64,000 bases of DNA, from the NCBI RefSeq assembly GCF_035974275.1, contig NZ_CP142422.1, positions 3,720,001-3,784,000 on the forward strand, given 5' to 3'. A program made the position numbers and the translations under genes. The notes under the pieces are model-generated. The model saw only the letters and a program-made list of their open reading frames with translations, made no database searches and was not told the origin of the DNA. Each line of letters opens with the position of its first letter. Positions within the stretch are counted from its first letter, which is position 1. Positions 1 to 8,514 of this stretch are shown one piece after another. The DNA is from Chryseobacterium sp. MYb264 (GTDB taxonomy: Bacteria; Bacteroidota; Bacteroidia; Flavobacteriales; Weeksellaceae).

Positions 1-1240
1 CTCTCTCAGGACGATCGGTTCTTTCCGAACGCTCCTGTCTTTCAGGGCGGTTATTTGGTCTGTTGTTTCTATTTTGACCTTGCTGTTGACCCTGATTATT
101 CTGATTGCTGTTCGGTCTGTTCTGATTTCTGTTTTTGCTGTTCCCTCTGTTTTTCTTTTCGAATCGGTCAACACTGTTTTCCTGAATCAAATCGATGGTT
201 GCCAAAGGAATATCCGGTTGTTTAAGTTCTTCAAGAGGCAGTGTTTTTTCGCCTCTTTTGTTTTTAGCAATGAGTTTTTTTACCAGATCAATATCAAAGT
301 CGTACCAAGCCATAGAGCTGTCTACATAGGCAAACCACATTTTCTTTTTGAAAACGTCGATTTTAATACAAAAAGCTCTTCCTTTCTCGGTGTCCAACAT
401 TGTAGATGAAGACGGGAAGTTGCTTAAAGCATCCAGATAGCTGTCTAATTCGTAGTTTAAACAACATTTTAGTTTACCACATTGCCCAGCCAATTTTTGA
501 GGATTGATACTCAGTTGCTGATATCTTGCCACATTGGTGTTTACCGATCTGAAATCCGTTAACCAGGTTGAACAGCAAAGTTCTCTTCCGCAGGATCCAA
601 TTCCTCCCACCTTTGCAGCTTCCTGTCTGAAGCCGATCTGTTTCATATCGATCTTCGTGCGGAAGGCACCCGCATATTCTTTAATCAGCATCCTGAAATC
701 TACACGATTATCAGCGGTATAATAAAACGTAACCTTAGAAGCATCACCCTGATATTCAACGTCCGTGATCTTCATTTCAAGCCCTAGCCTGTGAGCGATC
801 TTTCTCGCATCAATTTTTACGTTATCTTCTTTTTTTCTTGCTTCCTGCCATACCTCAAGATCTTTTTGGTTGGCCTGTCTGTATATTTTAAGGGCAGATT
901 CTTCAGAAAATTTCTTCTTTTTCATCTGAATCTTTACCAATTCACCGGTGAGACTTACCACACCTACATCATGTCCGGGACTAGATTCTACTGTTATTAC
1001 ACTACCTATATGTAATGGGATATTATTTACATTTTTATAAAACGATTTTCTGTCATTTTTAAATCTAACTTCCACAAAATCACATCTGTTAGATGCGGGA
1101 TTGTTGATGTTAGAAAGCCAGTCAAAAACACTTAATTTATAACTATTACCACAGGTATTTACATTTTCACAGCCATTCGCGGTTTTCTTGGGACCGCAAG
1201 AATGTGCAGAATCGCCGGATGTTTTGCATCCACAACTCAT
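1..1240 (-). CDS. ricT: RicT/PSP1-domain protein, 3' end outside the window
   Basis: The frame is open from an ATG at 1240 down to base 1, so the C-terminus is missing. The N-terminus is cysteine-rich (MSCGCKTSG, then more Cys up to about residue 30). The middle matches the PSP1/RicT family: a conserved block around GSCGRELCCSTWL and then GQCGKLKCCLNYE, which in RicT proteins supplies cysteines for an iron-sulfur centre. The C-terminal part is a low-complexity tail rich in Asn, Arg, Gln and Glu (NRPNSNQNN and similar), common in flavobacterial homologues. In Bacillus, RicT belongs to the Ric complex that affects RNase Y and mRNA maturation; the role here is inferred. A -7 box lies 20 bp upstream. 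Confidence 0.85.
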   Translation of the reverse strand, partial: MSCGCKTSGDSAHSCGPKKTANGCENVNTCGNSYKLSVFDWLSNINNPASNRCDFVEVRFKNDRKSFYKNVNNIPLHIGSVITVESSPGHDVGVVSLTGELVKIQMKKKKFSEESALKIYRQANQKDLEVWQEARKKEDNVKIDARKIAHRLGLEMKITDVEYQGDASKVTFYYTADNRVDFRMLIKEYAGAFRTKIDMKQIGFRQEAAKVGGIGSCGRELCCSTWLTDFRSVNTNVARYQQLSINPQKLAGQCGKLKCCLNYELDSYLDALSNFPSSSTMLDTEKGRAFCIKIDVFKKKMWFAYVDSSMAWYDFDIDLVKKLIAKNKRGEKTLPLEELKQPDIPLATIDLIQENSVDRFEKKNRGNSKNRNQNRPNSNQNNQGQQQGQNRNNRPNNRPERQERSERTDRPER

Positions 1241-1260
1241 ATATTATATATTTAATCTTG

Positions 1261-1268
1261 CAAATTTA
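1261..1268 (-). promoter_or_regulatory. -7 promoter box of the RicT-type gene
   Basis: Read on the minus strand this is TAAATTTG, an exact match to the Bacteroidota TAnnTTTG element, 20 bp upstream of the ATG at 1240. No convincing -33 TTTG was found. Confidence 0.5.
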
Positions 1269-1487
1269 TGATTTTTATCTTTATGAGGTCTAAAATAATC
1301 AAATATTAAGAAACTCTGTTGTTTAATATTAAACAGGTGTTAGGTATGTCAACTTGATTTTAATTAAATATTTAATAATGTTTGGTTTAAAAGGAATTTA
1401 GATGAATATGTTATTTTAAACATAATTTTCTTTGAGGGGGATGTTTAAAAATTTAAGATTTATTAACAGCTGTAACCAAAATAATTT

Positions 1488-1495
1488 TATATTTG
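1488..1495 (+). promoter_or_regulatory. -7 promoter box of the OmpP1 operon
   Basis: TATATTTG, an exact TAnnTTTG match, 19 bp before the ATG at 1515. The 1241-1487 gap before it is AT-rich and shows nothing else. Confidence 0.5.
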
Positions 1496-1514
1496 GGTTA
1501 TATAATAATAGTCT

Positions 1515-2747
1515 ATGAAAAAAATCTTAGTATCAACTGCATTGTTGGCGGGTGTTTTATCGTATGCGGGAGGCTTCAGGGTATCTTTGCAAGGGGTAAG
1601 ACAGTTGGCAATGGCACACACCAGTGCGCATGCTGAGGATGCAAGTATAGCATTCTTCAACCCGGCGGGTATGTCCTTTATTCCTTCGAAGCTTAGTATT
1701 GCAGTCGGAGGTTTTGCGGCAGGTAACAAAGTGACTTTCCAGAATACAAATACGCTACAGAGTACAGAAACGGATAACCCTATCGGGACTCCTATTTATG
1801 CTGCGATCGCGTACAGACCTGTGGAGAAATTATCAATCGGGTTCAGTTTTTCAACACCTTTTGGTAGTACCATTAAATATCCGTCTGATTGGGAAGGCAA
1901 GGAAATGGTGCAGAAGTTAGAGCTGAAAAGCTACTACTTCCAGCCTATGATTTCTTATAAATTTAATGAGTGGTTTGCTTTCGGTGCCAGCTATATCTAT
2001 GCGAGAGGAGATGTTAAGTGGGATAAGGCTGTTACACAATTCAGTGGCTCTCTCAATTTAGACAGTAAGGCCAGTGGACAAGGATATGGTTTTGGATTTT
2101 ATTTCAGACCCGATCCTAAATTAGACGTAAGTATCGCTTACCGTTCACCGGTTGATATGAAGGCTAAAGATGGTAAGGCAACATTTAACGTACCTACAAG
2201 CGTTTTCCCTTCTTTAGGACTGAACAGCTCGGGGCAGGATAGCTTTTCGGCAACTTTACCATTGGTTGAAGAATACACGGTAGGGTTGACCTATAAAATT
2301 ACTCCTAAATGGTTGGTTTCGGCAGATTTCAACTACCATGGCTGGGAAAGATACAGCCAGTTGACATTAGATTTTGGTCAGGCTCCGGTTGGTAATTCAC
2401 CATCAGATCCCACAAAGTCAATATCTCCTAAAAACTTCAGAAATTCAAAGACTTTCAGATTAGGTACTCAGTATGCGTTTACCAATATGATTTACGGACG
2501 CTTAGGTGCTTATTATGACGAATCTCCATACTCTGATCAACACTTTATCCCGGAAACACCTTCGTATAATACCTATGTGTTTACTGGTGGGGTTGGATTT
2601 AAATTAAAACAGTTCGGGATTGATATAGCCGGCGGATATGCTTTGCCTCAGGCAAGAGATGTGAAAAATGATAATCTACAGTTCTACGGACAATCTACTG
2701 CAACTGCATTTTATTTAGGTTTAGGTTTATCTTACAATCCTTTTTAA
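1515..2747 (+). CDS. OmpP1/FadL/TodX-family outer membrane transport protein
   Basis: The 410-residue product starts with a signal peptide (MKKILVSTALLAGVLSYAGG). It then shows the FadL-type N-terminal plug region, with an alternative start of the mature protein near GFRVSLQGVRQLAMAHTS and the NPAGMSF motif, which is diagnostic for OmpP1/FadL porins. The rest alternates aromatic and polar residues like transmembrane beta-strands and ends in an aromatic residue (SYNPF), the usual outer-membrane insertion signal. These porins form 14-strand barrels that admit hydrophobic compounds such as fatty acids. The gene is followed 10 bp later by a lipoprotein hydrolase, so the pair is probably co-transcribed; a joint role in lipid or ester uptake is inference. 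Confidence 0.9.
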   Translation: MKKILVSTALLAGVLSYAGGFRVSLQGVRQLAMAHTSAHAEDASIAFFNPAGMSFIPSKLSIAVGGFAAGNKVTFQNTNTLQSTETDNPIGTPIYAAIAYRPVEKLSIGFSFSTPFGSTIKYPSDWEGKEMVQKLELKSYYFQPMISYKFNEWFAFGASYIYARGDVKWDKAVTQFSGSLNLDSKASGQGYGFGFYFRPDPKLDVSIAYRSPVDMKAKDGKATFNVPTSVFPSLGLNSSGQDSFSATLPLVEEYTVGLTYKITPKWLVSADFNYHGWERYSQLTLDFGQAPVGNSPSDPTKSISPKNFRNSKTFRLGTQYAFTNMIYGRLGAYYDESPYSDQHFIPETPSYNTYVFTGGVGFKLKQFGIDIAGGYALPQARDVKNDNLQFYGQSTATAFYLGLGLSYNPF

Positions 2748-2757
2748 TTGAAAAACT

Positions 2758-4323
2758 ATGAAAAAAATTATAATTTCAACATTAGCTGTTTCTGCTCTTT
2801 TTTTTGTGACGAGCTGTGAACATGATTTTGATACGGATGTAAAAGATATTACGGTAACAAGTGGCGAAGCAGATTTTACGACCTATGTTTCTTTAGGGAA
2901 TTCATTAACATCGGGGTACCGAGATGGTGCGCTTTATAGTTCAGGGCAGAATGAATCCTATCCGAGCATGATTGCCGGACAAATGAAGCTTGCCGGCGGA
3001 GGTGGTTTTACTCAACCTCTTATGCCTAATGATACCGGAGGATTTGTGGGTTTTAAGGGGTTTCCAGGAAAACTGACTCTACAGGTTGTTAACGGTAGTC
3101 TGTCTCCCGTAGAGAGCCCGGCTGCTGCGGCATTAGATAATGTGTCAGCAGGAAGACCTTATAATAATATGGGGGTCCCGGGGGCTAAATCTTTTCACTT
3201 AGTAGCTCCTGGATATGGTAGCGCCGCAGGATTGACAGAAGGAACAGCGAATCCGTATTTTGTAAGATTTGCCTCTTCAGCATCCGCGAGTGTTTTGGAT
3301 GATGCTAAACTCCAGAAACCGACATTTTTCTCTCTTTGGATAGGAAATAATGATGTCCTTTCTTACGCTACTAACGGAGGAACAAATTCTCAAACAGTGG
3401 GAACGGTAACCACTTACTCGGCAGCAACGGTTCAAAATGGAAATTTAAATCCAGCGACTTATAAATCGAATGACATCTCAGACCCTAATGTTTTGGCAGG
3501 TTCCATCAAAAATGTTTTGGATGGGCTTAAAAGTGTGGGGACAACAAAAGGAATTATCGGAAATATTCCGGATGTAACAAGTATCCCTTTCTTTACCAGA
3601 GTGCCGTATAATGCAATTCCTTTAGACGCTACAACGGTTCAGAAACTGAATACGAGTCTTTATGGCCCTTTAAAGGCTGCTCTGACTTTCTTTGGACAAG
3701 GAGATCGAATAAATCCTGTTGCGGTAGGAAATAATCCTGTTTTAATTAAAGATAATAAATTAGCTAATCTTTCTCCTCAGCTTACGGCAGCATTAACGTC
3801 TGCCGGATACCCTGCTGACCAGGCTGCTTTTATAGGGAACGCTTTCGGGCAGGCGCGCCAGGCAAAACAGGGAGAGCTAATTCTTCTTACAGCCAGTAAG
3901 GTTCTCGGGTTGGATGCTACAACAAATCTGCCTCCTACTGCCAGCTCTGTATTTATCTATGGGGCGAGTTTTCCAATTGGAGACGAGCTTTCCTTAACGG
4001 CGGATGAAGTGAATAATATTTCAACAGCAGTAAAGGCATATAATGTAGCCATTAAAGGATTGGCAGATTCTTATAATTTAGCTTTTGTGGATGCCAATGC
4101 TAAAATGAAAGAACTGGATTCTAAGGCAGGGATTACCTGGAATGGGGTGAAGTATACGGCAACTTTCGTTACCGGAGGTGCTTTCTCCTTAGATGGAGTA
4201 CATTTAACAGGAAGGGGATATGCTATTATTGCGAATGAATTCATAAAATCCATTAATGCAAAATACAAATCTACTTTGCCACAGGTAGATCCTAATAAAT
4301 ATTCGGGAGTAAAATTTCCGTAA
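2758..4323 (+). CDS. SGNH/GDSL-family hydrolase lipoprotein
   Basis: The product has 521 residues. It has a lipoprotein signal peptide with the lipobox ending FVTSC, so it should be lipid-anchored. Block I of the SGNH fold appears as SLGNSLTSGY, where GDS is replaced by GNS with the Ser retained. Block III appears as WIGNNDVL and block V as DGVHLTGRGY, supplying Asp and His of the triad. These four blocks support an esterase or lipase. The protein is longer than minimal GDSL enzymes, with an insertion rich in small residues in the middle. It is probably in one operon with the FadL-type porin 10 bp upstream and ends at a strong terminator. The substrate cannot be told from sequence. Confidence 0.85.
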   Translation: MKKIIISTLAVSALFFVTSCEHDFDTDVKDITVTSGEADFTTYVSLGNSLTSGYRDGALYSSGQNESYPSMIAGQMKLAGGGGFTQPLMPNDTGGFVGFKGFPGKLTLQVVNGSLSPVESPAAAALDNVSAGRPYNNMGVPGAKSFHLVAPGYGSAAGLTEGTANPYFVRFASSASASVLDDAKLQKPTFFSLWIGNNDVLSYATNGGTNSQTVGTVTTYSAATVQNGNLNPATYKSNDISDPNVLAGSIKNVLDGLKSVGTTKGIIGNIPDVTSIPFFTRVPYNAIPLDATTVQKLNTSLYGPLKAALTFFGQGDRINPVAVGNNPVLIKDNKLANLSPQLTAALTSAGYPADQAAFIGNAFGQARQAKQGELILLTASKVLGLDATTNLPPTASSVFIYGASFPIGDELSLTADEVNNISTAVKAYNVAIKGLADSYNLAFVDANAKMKELDSKAGITWNGVKYTATFVTGGAFSLDGVHLTGRGYAIIANEFIKSINAKYKSTLPQVDPNKYSGVKFP

Positions 4324-4346
4324 TAATTGATAAAATAAAAACTTAG

Positions 4347-4379
4347 AAACCACAGGATAGATTCTTGTGGTTTTTTTTT
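4347..4379 (+). terminator. Rho-independent terminator behind the porin-hydrolase pair
   Basis: AAACCACA (4347-4354) pairs with TGTGGTTT (4366-4373) and is followed by a T-run to 4379. Confidence 0.85.
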
Positions 4380-4386
4380 AAATTTG
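4379..4386 (+). promoter_or_regulatory. -7 promoter box of prs
   Basis: TAAATTTG overlaps the last base of the preceding terminator and lies 22 bp before the prs ATG, so prs has its own promoter immediately after the upstream stop signal. Confidence 0.5.
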
Positions 4387-4408
4387 CAAAATCTTTTAAA
4401 AAGTAAAA

Positions 4409-5347
4409 ATGGCCGATCAGTTAAGTTATCTATTTTGCACAAGAACGAGTAAGGACTTGGCAGAAAAAATTGCCCATCACTATGGGAAAGAATTAGGAAA
4501 AATCAACTTTCAGACGTTCAGCGACGGGGAATTTGAACCTGTTTTGGATGAATCTGTAAGAGGTGGAAGAGTATTCCTAATCGGATCTACGTTCCCTCCA
4601 GCAGACAATTTGTTAGAACTTCTTTTAATGATTGATGCAGCGAAAAGGGCTTCTGCTAAGAGCATTACAGTAGTACTTCCTTACTTCGGACTTGCAAGAC
4701 AGGACAGAAAAGACAAACCAAGAGCCCCAATCGGAGCGAAATTGGTGGCAAATCTTTTGACAGCTGCAGGAGCAACAAGAGTAATGACTATGGATCTTCA
4801 CGCAGACCAGATTCAGGGGTTCTTCGAAATTCCGGTAGATCATTTGTATGCATCTACCATCTTTGTAGATTATATCAGAGATCTGAATCTTGAAAATCTT
4901 ACCATCGCTTCTCCGGATATGGGAGGTGCAAAAAGAGCGAAAAACTATGCAGGACACCTTGGTGCAGATGTAGTAATTGCTTACAAAGAAAGAAAAAAGG
5001 CAAACGTAGTTGAAGAAATGTTCCTTATCGGAGATGTAGTAGGAAAGAACGTGATCCTTATTGATGACATGATCGATACTGCAGGTACGCTTTGCAAAGC
5101 TGCAGATATCTTAATGGAGAAAGGAGCAAAATCTGTAAGAGCAATGGCTACTCACGGAGTGCTTTCAGGGAAGGCTTACGATAATATTGAGAACTCAAAA
5201 TTATTGGAAGTTATTGTAACTGACTCAATTCCTGTTAAAAATAATTTGTCAACTAAAATAAAAGTGCTATCTTGCGCCCCATTATTTGCGGACGTTATGA
5301 AGATGGTTCATGAGCATCAATCAATTAGCAGTAAATTTGTTATTTAA
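4409..5347 (+). CDS. prs: Ribose-phosphate pyrophosphokinase (PRPP synthetase)
   Basis: This cytoplasmic enzyme makes PRPP from ribose 5-phosphate and ATP for purine, pyrimidine, histidine and NAD synthesis. The product has 312 residues, the usual length. Diagnostic elements are FSDGEFEP near the N-terminus, the PYFGLARQDRK flexible-loop region, DLHADQIQGFF (metal and ribose-5-phosphate region), and the PRPP-binding loop VILIDDMIDTAGTL. The ATG at 4409 gives the expected N-terminus. rplY follows 56 bp downstream in the same direction, the common prs-ctc order in many bacteria, and the two probably share a transcript. Confidence 0.97.
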   Translation: MADQLSYLFCTRTSKDLAEKIAHHYGKELGKINFQTFSDGEFEPVLDESVRGGRVFLIGSTFPPADNLLELLLMIDAAKRASAKSITVVLPYFGLARQDRKDKPRAPIGAKLVANLLTAAGATRVMTMDLHADQIQGFFEIPVDHLYASTIFVDYIRDLNLENLTIASPDMGGAKRAKNYAGHLGADVVIAYKERKKANVVEEMFLIGDVVGKNVILIDDMIDTAGTLCKAADILMEKGAKSVRAMATHGVLSGKAYDNIENSKLLEVIVTDSIPVKNNLSTKIKVLSCAPLFADVMKMVHEHQSISSKFVI

Positions 5348-5403
5348 TTGATATTTAGAAGTTTGCAAATTTAATTTGAAACAATTTTTTAAATTTTTTA
5401 TAA

Positions 5404-6048
5404 ATGAAATCTATTACAATTCAAGGTACAAAAAGAGAAAGCGTGGGCAAAAAGTCTACAAAAGCTTTACGTGATGCTGAATTAGTTCCTTGTGTTGTTT
5501 ACGGAGGTGGCGAGCCATTGAACTTCTCTGCAGAAGAGAGAGCTTTCAAAGGTTTGGTATATACTCCTGAAGCACACACGGTATCTATTGAAATCGACGG
5601 ACAGGTAATTCCTGCTGTTCTTCAAGATATTCAGTTCCACCCAATTACAGACAGAATTCTTCACGTTGATTTCTATCAATTAGCTGACGATAAGCCAGTT
5701 GTTATGGAGGTTCCTGTAAGAATCACTGGTCGTTCTAAAGGTGTTGTAGCTGGTGGTGTTTTACGTCAGTCTTTCAGAAAATTGAAAGTAAAAGCTATTC
5801 CTGCAAACTTGCCAGATGAGGTAGTTGTAGATGTTACTCCATTAAGAATTGGTAACAAACTTTACGTTGGAGGTATCAAAACTGAAGGATATTCTTTCGT
5901 ACACCCAGACAATGCAGTTGTTGTAGCTGTTAAGATGTCTAGAAATGCAATGAAAGGTGGAGCAGCAGCTCAAGATGATGAGGATGAAGAAGAAGGTGCA
6001 ACTGAAGAAGGTGCAGCTCCTGCAGCTGAAGAAGCTTCAGCAGAATAA
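5404..6048 (+). CDS. rplY: 50S ribosomal protein L25, long Ctc type
   Basis: The product has 214 residues: an N-terminal L25 domain that binds 5S rRNA (starting with [20 protein letters not shown]) and a C-terminal Ctc (TL5) domain containing the PVVMEVPVR and [13 protein letters not shown] segments. This is the long two-domain form also known as general stress protein Ctc. The last ~30 residues are acidic and alanine-rich ([11 protein letters not shown]), typical of flavobacterial versions. It lies 56 bp behind prs and ends at a terminator. Confidence 0.95.
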   Translation: MKSITIQGTKRESVGKKSTKALRDAELVPCVVYGGGEPLNFSAEERAFKGLVYTPEAHTVSIEIDGQVIPAVLQDIQFHPITDRILHVDFYQLADDKPVVMEVPVRITGRSKGVVAGGVLRQSFRKLKVKAIPANLPDEVVVDVTPLRIGNKLYVGGIKTEGYSFVHPDNAVVVAVKMSRNAMKGGAAAQDDEDEEEGATEEGAAPAAEEASAE

Positions 6049-6070
6049 GAATTACTTATTTGAAAATATG

Positions 6071-6100
6071 AAACCTGTCAATTTTTTGGCAGGTTTTTTT
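6071..6100 (+). terminator. Terminator behind rplY
   Basis: AAACCTGTCA pairs with TGGCAGGTTT (one G-T pair) around a short T-rich loop, followed by a T-run. Confidence 0.8.
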
Positions 6101-6288
6101 ATTTAAAAGGTGAGTATAATCAACTTTTATAAGTGAAACGCCCTTGCGAACCAAAAATATTCACAATAAAATTTCCATTCTCCATGATCTTAGCGTTAAA
6201 AATTAAGTTTAAAGTTAAAATCAAATCCATCGAATCTTTCTATCAACCAACAACAATCAACTCTCAACCACAATCCGAAAAAAAGCCG

Positions 6289-6296
6289 TAAATTTG
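6289..6296 (+). promoter_or_regulatory. Possible -7 box of sufS
   Basis: TAAATTTG matches TAnnTTTG and lies 42 bp before the sufS ATG. Confidence 0.4.
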
Positions 6297-6338
6297 AAGT
6301 GTTCTAAATAAGAGCGTTTTAATTTAAAATTGTAATAA

Positions 6339-7559
6339 ATGTTTGACATTCAGGAAATCAGAAGTCAGTTTTCTATATTAGATCAGAAGGTGAACGGTAA
6401 GCCGTTGGTTTATCTAGACAATGCAGCAACATCGCAAAAACCGAACTCCGTTTTAGAAGTTTGGAATCAATATTATACAGAGCTTAACGCCAACGTACAC
6501 AGAGGAATCCATACTTTGAGCCAATTGGCAACTGAAGAAATGGAACTTTCAAGAAGAAAAGTTCAGAAATTCATTAATGCTAAACATGATTTCGAAGTAA
6601 TTTTTACGAAAGGAACGACAGAAGGATTAAACCTCATCGCTTATATTTTAACTCAGAAATTAAAAAAAGACGATGAAATCATCATTTCTTACCTTGAGCA
6701 TCACTCGAATATTGTCCCTTGGCAAATGCTTTGTGAAAGAACCGGCGCGAAACTAAGAGTAATCCCAATCGACGAAAACGGAATTCTTCAATTAGAAAAA
6801 TTTGATGAATTTTTAAACGAAAAAACAAAAGTTGTTTCTGTTAATCAGGTTTCTAATGCTTTGGGAATTGTAAACCCAATCGAGGAAATTATTGCAAAAA
6901 CAAGAAAAAATACAGACGCATATATTGTAATTGATGGCGCTCAATCTGCGCCTCACTTTACTATTGATGTTCAAAAAATGGATTGCGATTTCTTTGTGTT
7001 TTCAGGGCATAAAATGTACGCTCCGATGGGAACCGGGATTTTATATGGAAAACAGGAAATTCTGGAAGATTTGCCGCCTTTCCATGGAGGAGGAGAAATG
7101 ATTGCAACGTGTTCTTTTGATGGAACAACGTATGCTGGACTTCCGTTTAAGTTTGAAGCAGGAACGCCAAATGTAGGTGGAAATATCGCTTTAGGAGCTG
7201 CCATTGATTTCATTCAAAAAGTAGGGCAGGAAAATATTCAAAATCATGAAAATGCTTTGTTGGAATATGCTCAAAGACAACTTTTAGAAATTGAAGGAAT
7301 TAAAATTTACGGTGAAAAAGCAAACAGAACAGGGGTGGTCTCTTTCAATTTGGAAGGGGTGGGAATTGCTTCTGATGTAGGAATGATTTTAGATAAACTA
7401 GGGGTTGCGGTAAGAACGGGGCATCACTGCACGCAACCAATTATGGATTTCTTTAATATTGCAGGAACGGTAAGAGCCAGTTTTGCGGTTTACAATACTT
7501 TCAACGAAATTGACGTATTGGTGGAAGGCGTAAAGAAAGCTCAGAAAATGTTGTCATAA
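6339..7559 (+). CDS. sufS: Cysteine desulfurase, SufS/CsdA type
   Basis: This PLP enzyme removes sulfur from cysteine as a protein persulfide for Fe-S cluster assembly. The product has 406 residues. Visible motifs are DNAATSQKP at the N-terminus, VHRGIHTLS, FTKGTTEGLN, the cofactor-binding DGAQSAPHF and the PLP lysine in FSGHKMYAPMGTG. The catalytic cysteine lies in RTGHHCTQP, within the short loop expected for group II (SufS) enzymes. No other suf genes are adjacent, which is unusual because sufS often sits in sufBCDS; here it appears monocistronic, between a weak promoter and its own terminator. Confidence 0.95.
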   Translation: MFDIQEIRSQFSILDQKVNGKPLVYLDNAATSQKPNSVLEVWNQYYTELNANVHRGIHTLSQLATEEMELSRRKVQKFINAKHDFEVIFTKGTTEGLNLIAYILTQKLKKDDEIIISYLEHHSNIVPWQMLCERTGAKLRVIPIDENGILQLEKFDEFLNEKTKVVSVNQVSNALGIVNPIEEIIAKTRKNTDAYIVIDGAQSAPHFTIDVQKMDCDFFVFSGHKMYAPMGTGILYGKQEILEDLPPFHGGGEMIATCSFDGTTYAGLPFKFEAGTPNVGGNIALGAAIDFIQKVGQENIQNHENALLEYAQRQLLEIEGIKIYGEKANRTGVVSFNLEGVGIASDVGMILDKLGVAVRTGHHCTQPIMDFFNIAGTVRASFAVYNTFNEIDVLVEGVKKAQKMLS

Positions 7560-7579
7560 AATAATCACGATATACATTG

Positions 7580-7608
7580 AACTCCTGAAATTCAGGAGTT
7601 TTTTGTTT
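7580..7608 (+). terminator. Terminator behind sufS
   Basis: AACTCCTGAA and TTCAGGAGTT form a nearly continuous inverted repeat followed by T-rich sequence. Confidence 0.8.
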
Positions 7609-7727
7609 TTTAATACTGTTATTTAGATTAATTTTAAATAATAGATATTAACAATGAGTCAAATTTAAAAATCCATTCCTTTTATTTCTTTGACTTCCTT
7701 TAATTTTGTCCGGTCTAAATATAACAC

Positions 7728-8360
7728 ATGGAATTAATTGAAAAACTAAACTGGAGATTTGCTACCAAAGCAATGAACGGTCAAAAAGTACCACAGGAAA
7801 AAGTGGATAAAATATTAGAAGCAGCAAGATTAGCGCCTACTTCAAGCGGTCTTCAGCCTTTCGAGATCGTCGTGGTGACGAATCAGGAGATCAAAGAACA
7901 GATCAAACCTCACGCTTGAAATCAGCCACAGGTTACAGATTGTTCGCATCTTTTGGTCTTTGCCGCTTGGGATAATTATACGGAAGAAAGAATCAACAAA
8001 ATGTTTGATTTAACCAATGATATCAGAGGTTTCAAAAACGAAGGCTGGGAAAATTACAGACAGATGTTGTTGGGAATGTATCCTCAAAGATCTGCTGAAG
8101 AAAACTTCACACACGCAGCAAAACAAGCTTATATTGGTTTTGGAGCAGCAATTATCGCAGCAGCTTTCGAAGAGGTAGATACAACGCCAATGGAAGGCTT
8201 TGTACCTGAAGAAGTGGATGCTATTTTAAATTTAAAAGAAAAAGGTCTGAAAAGTGTAGTTCTGCTTCCAATCGGTTACAGAGGCGCTTCGAATGACTGG
8301 TTGGTAAACCTTACGAAAGTGAGAAAACCAAAAGAAGATTTCATTACTGAAATCAACTAA
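7728..8360 (+). pseudogene. Nitroreductase-family gene interrupted by an in-frame TGA
   Basis: Two consecutive open stretches are in the same frame: 7728-7919 encodes the start (MELIEKLNWRFATKAMNGQK, then APTSSGLQPF, the FMN-binding start of the family), and the reading resumes directly after TGA at 7917-7919. The sequence around the stop reads KPHA-stop-NQPQVTDCSHLLVF, and continues to GYRGASNDWL and the C-terminus at 8360. From memory, family members have a Trp before NQ; TGG to TGA would be one G-to-A change, so I read a nonsense mutation or a sequencing error. Without the stop it would be a normal 210-residue NAD(P)H-dependent FMN oxidoreductase. A -7-like box TAATTTTG lies at 7701-7708. 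Confidence 0.85.
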
Positions 8361-8383
8361 TTATTAATTATTTTACTCATAAA

Positions 8384-8414
8384 AAACACCCTTTCAATTA
8401 CTGAAAGGGTGTTT
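8384..8414. terminator. Terminator shared by convergent genes
   Basis: AAACACCCTTTCA (8384-8396) pairs with TGAAAGGGTGTTT (8402-8414), with A-run and T-run on the two sides. It lies between the nitroreductase gene and the toxin gene remnant that ends at 8413 on the other strand, so it can serve both. Confidence 0.8.
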
Positions 8415-8514
8415 ATTTTTCTCGATCTATTTTTTCAAGATTTTGCCTTGTGTCAAAAACGTCGGCAATTTTTAACCATTTTCTTCATCAATAGAATAAA
8501 TGATCTTATAATTA
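8413..8514 (-). pseudogene. C-terminal remnant of a RelE/ParE-family toxin, cut off by IS insertion
   Basis: Read on the minus strand, the segment continues the toxin reading frame that stops at the far end of the IS pair: removing both IS copies and the extra TAATTA copies gives ESN-YKIIYSIDEENG, typical of the central strand of RelE/ParE toxins. A one-base loss in a TTAAAAA run then breaks the frame (stop after EENG). In the next frame the family's C-terminus is plain: KIADVFDTRQNLEKIDREK, stop at 8413-8415. So the remnant carries its own frameshift in addition to the IS interruption. Confidence 0.8.

Noticed and set aside
74..1015. Several open frames on the + strand in the first kilobase
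   Set aside because: They are opposite to the RicT-type gene, which has a continuous frame with clear family motifs on the minus strand.
7917..7919. TGA in the nitroreductase as a selenocysteine codon
   Set aside because: Position is not catalytic in this family, no SECIS-like hairpin is evident directly behind it, and Trp (TGG) is a simpler explanation.
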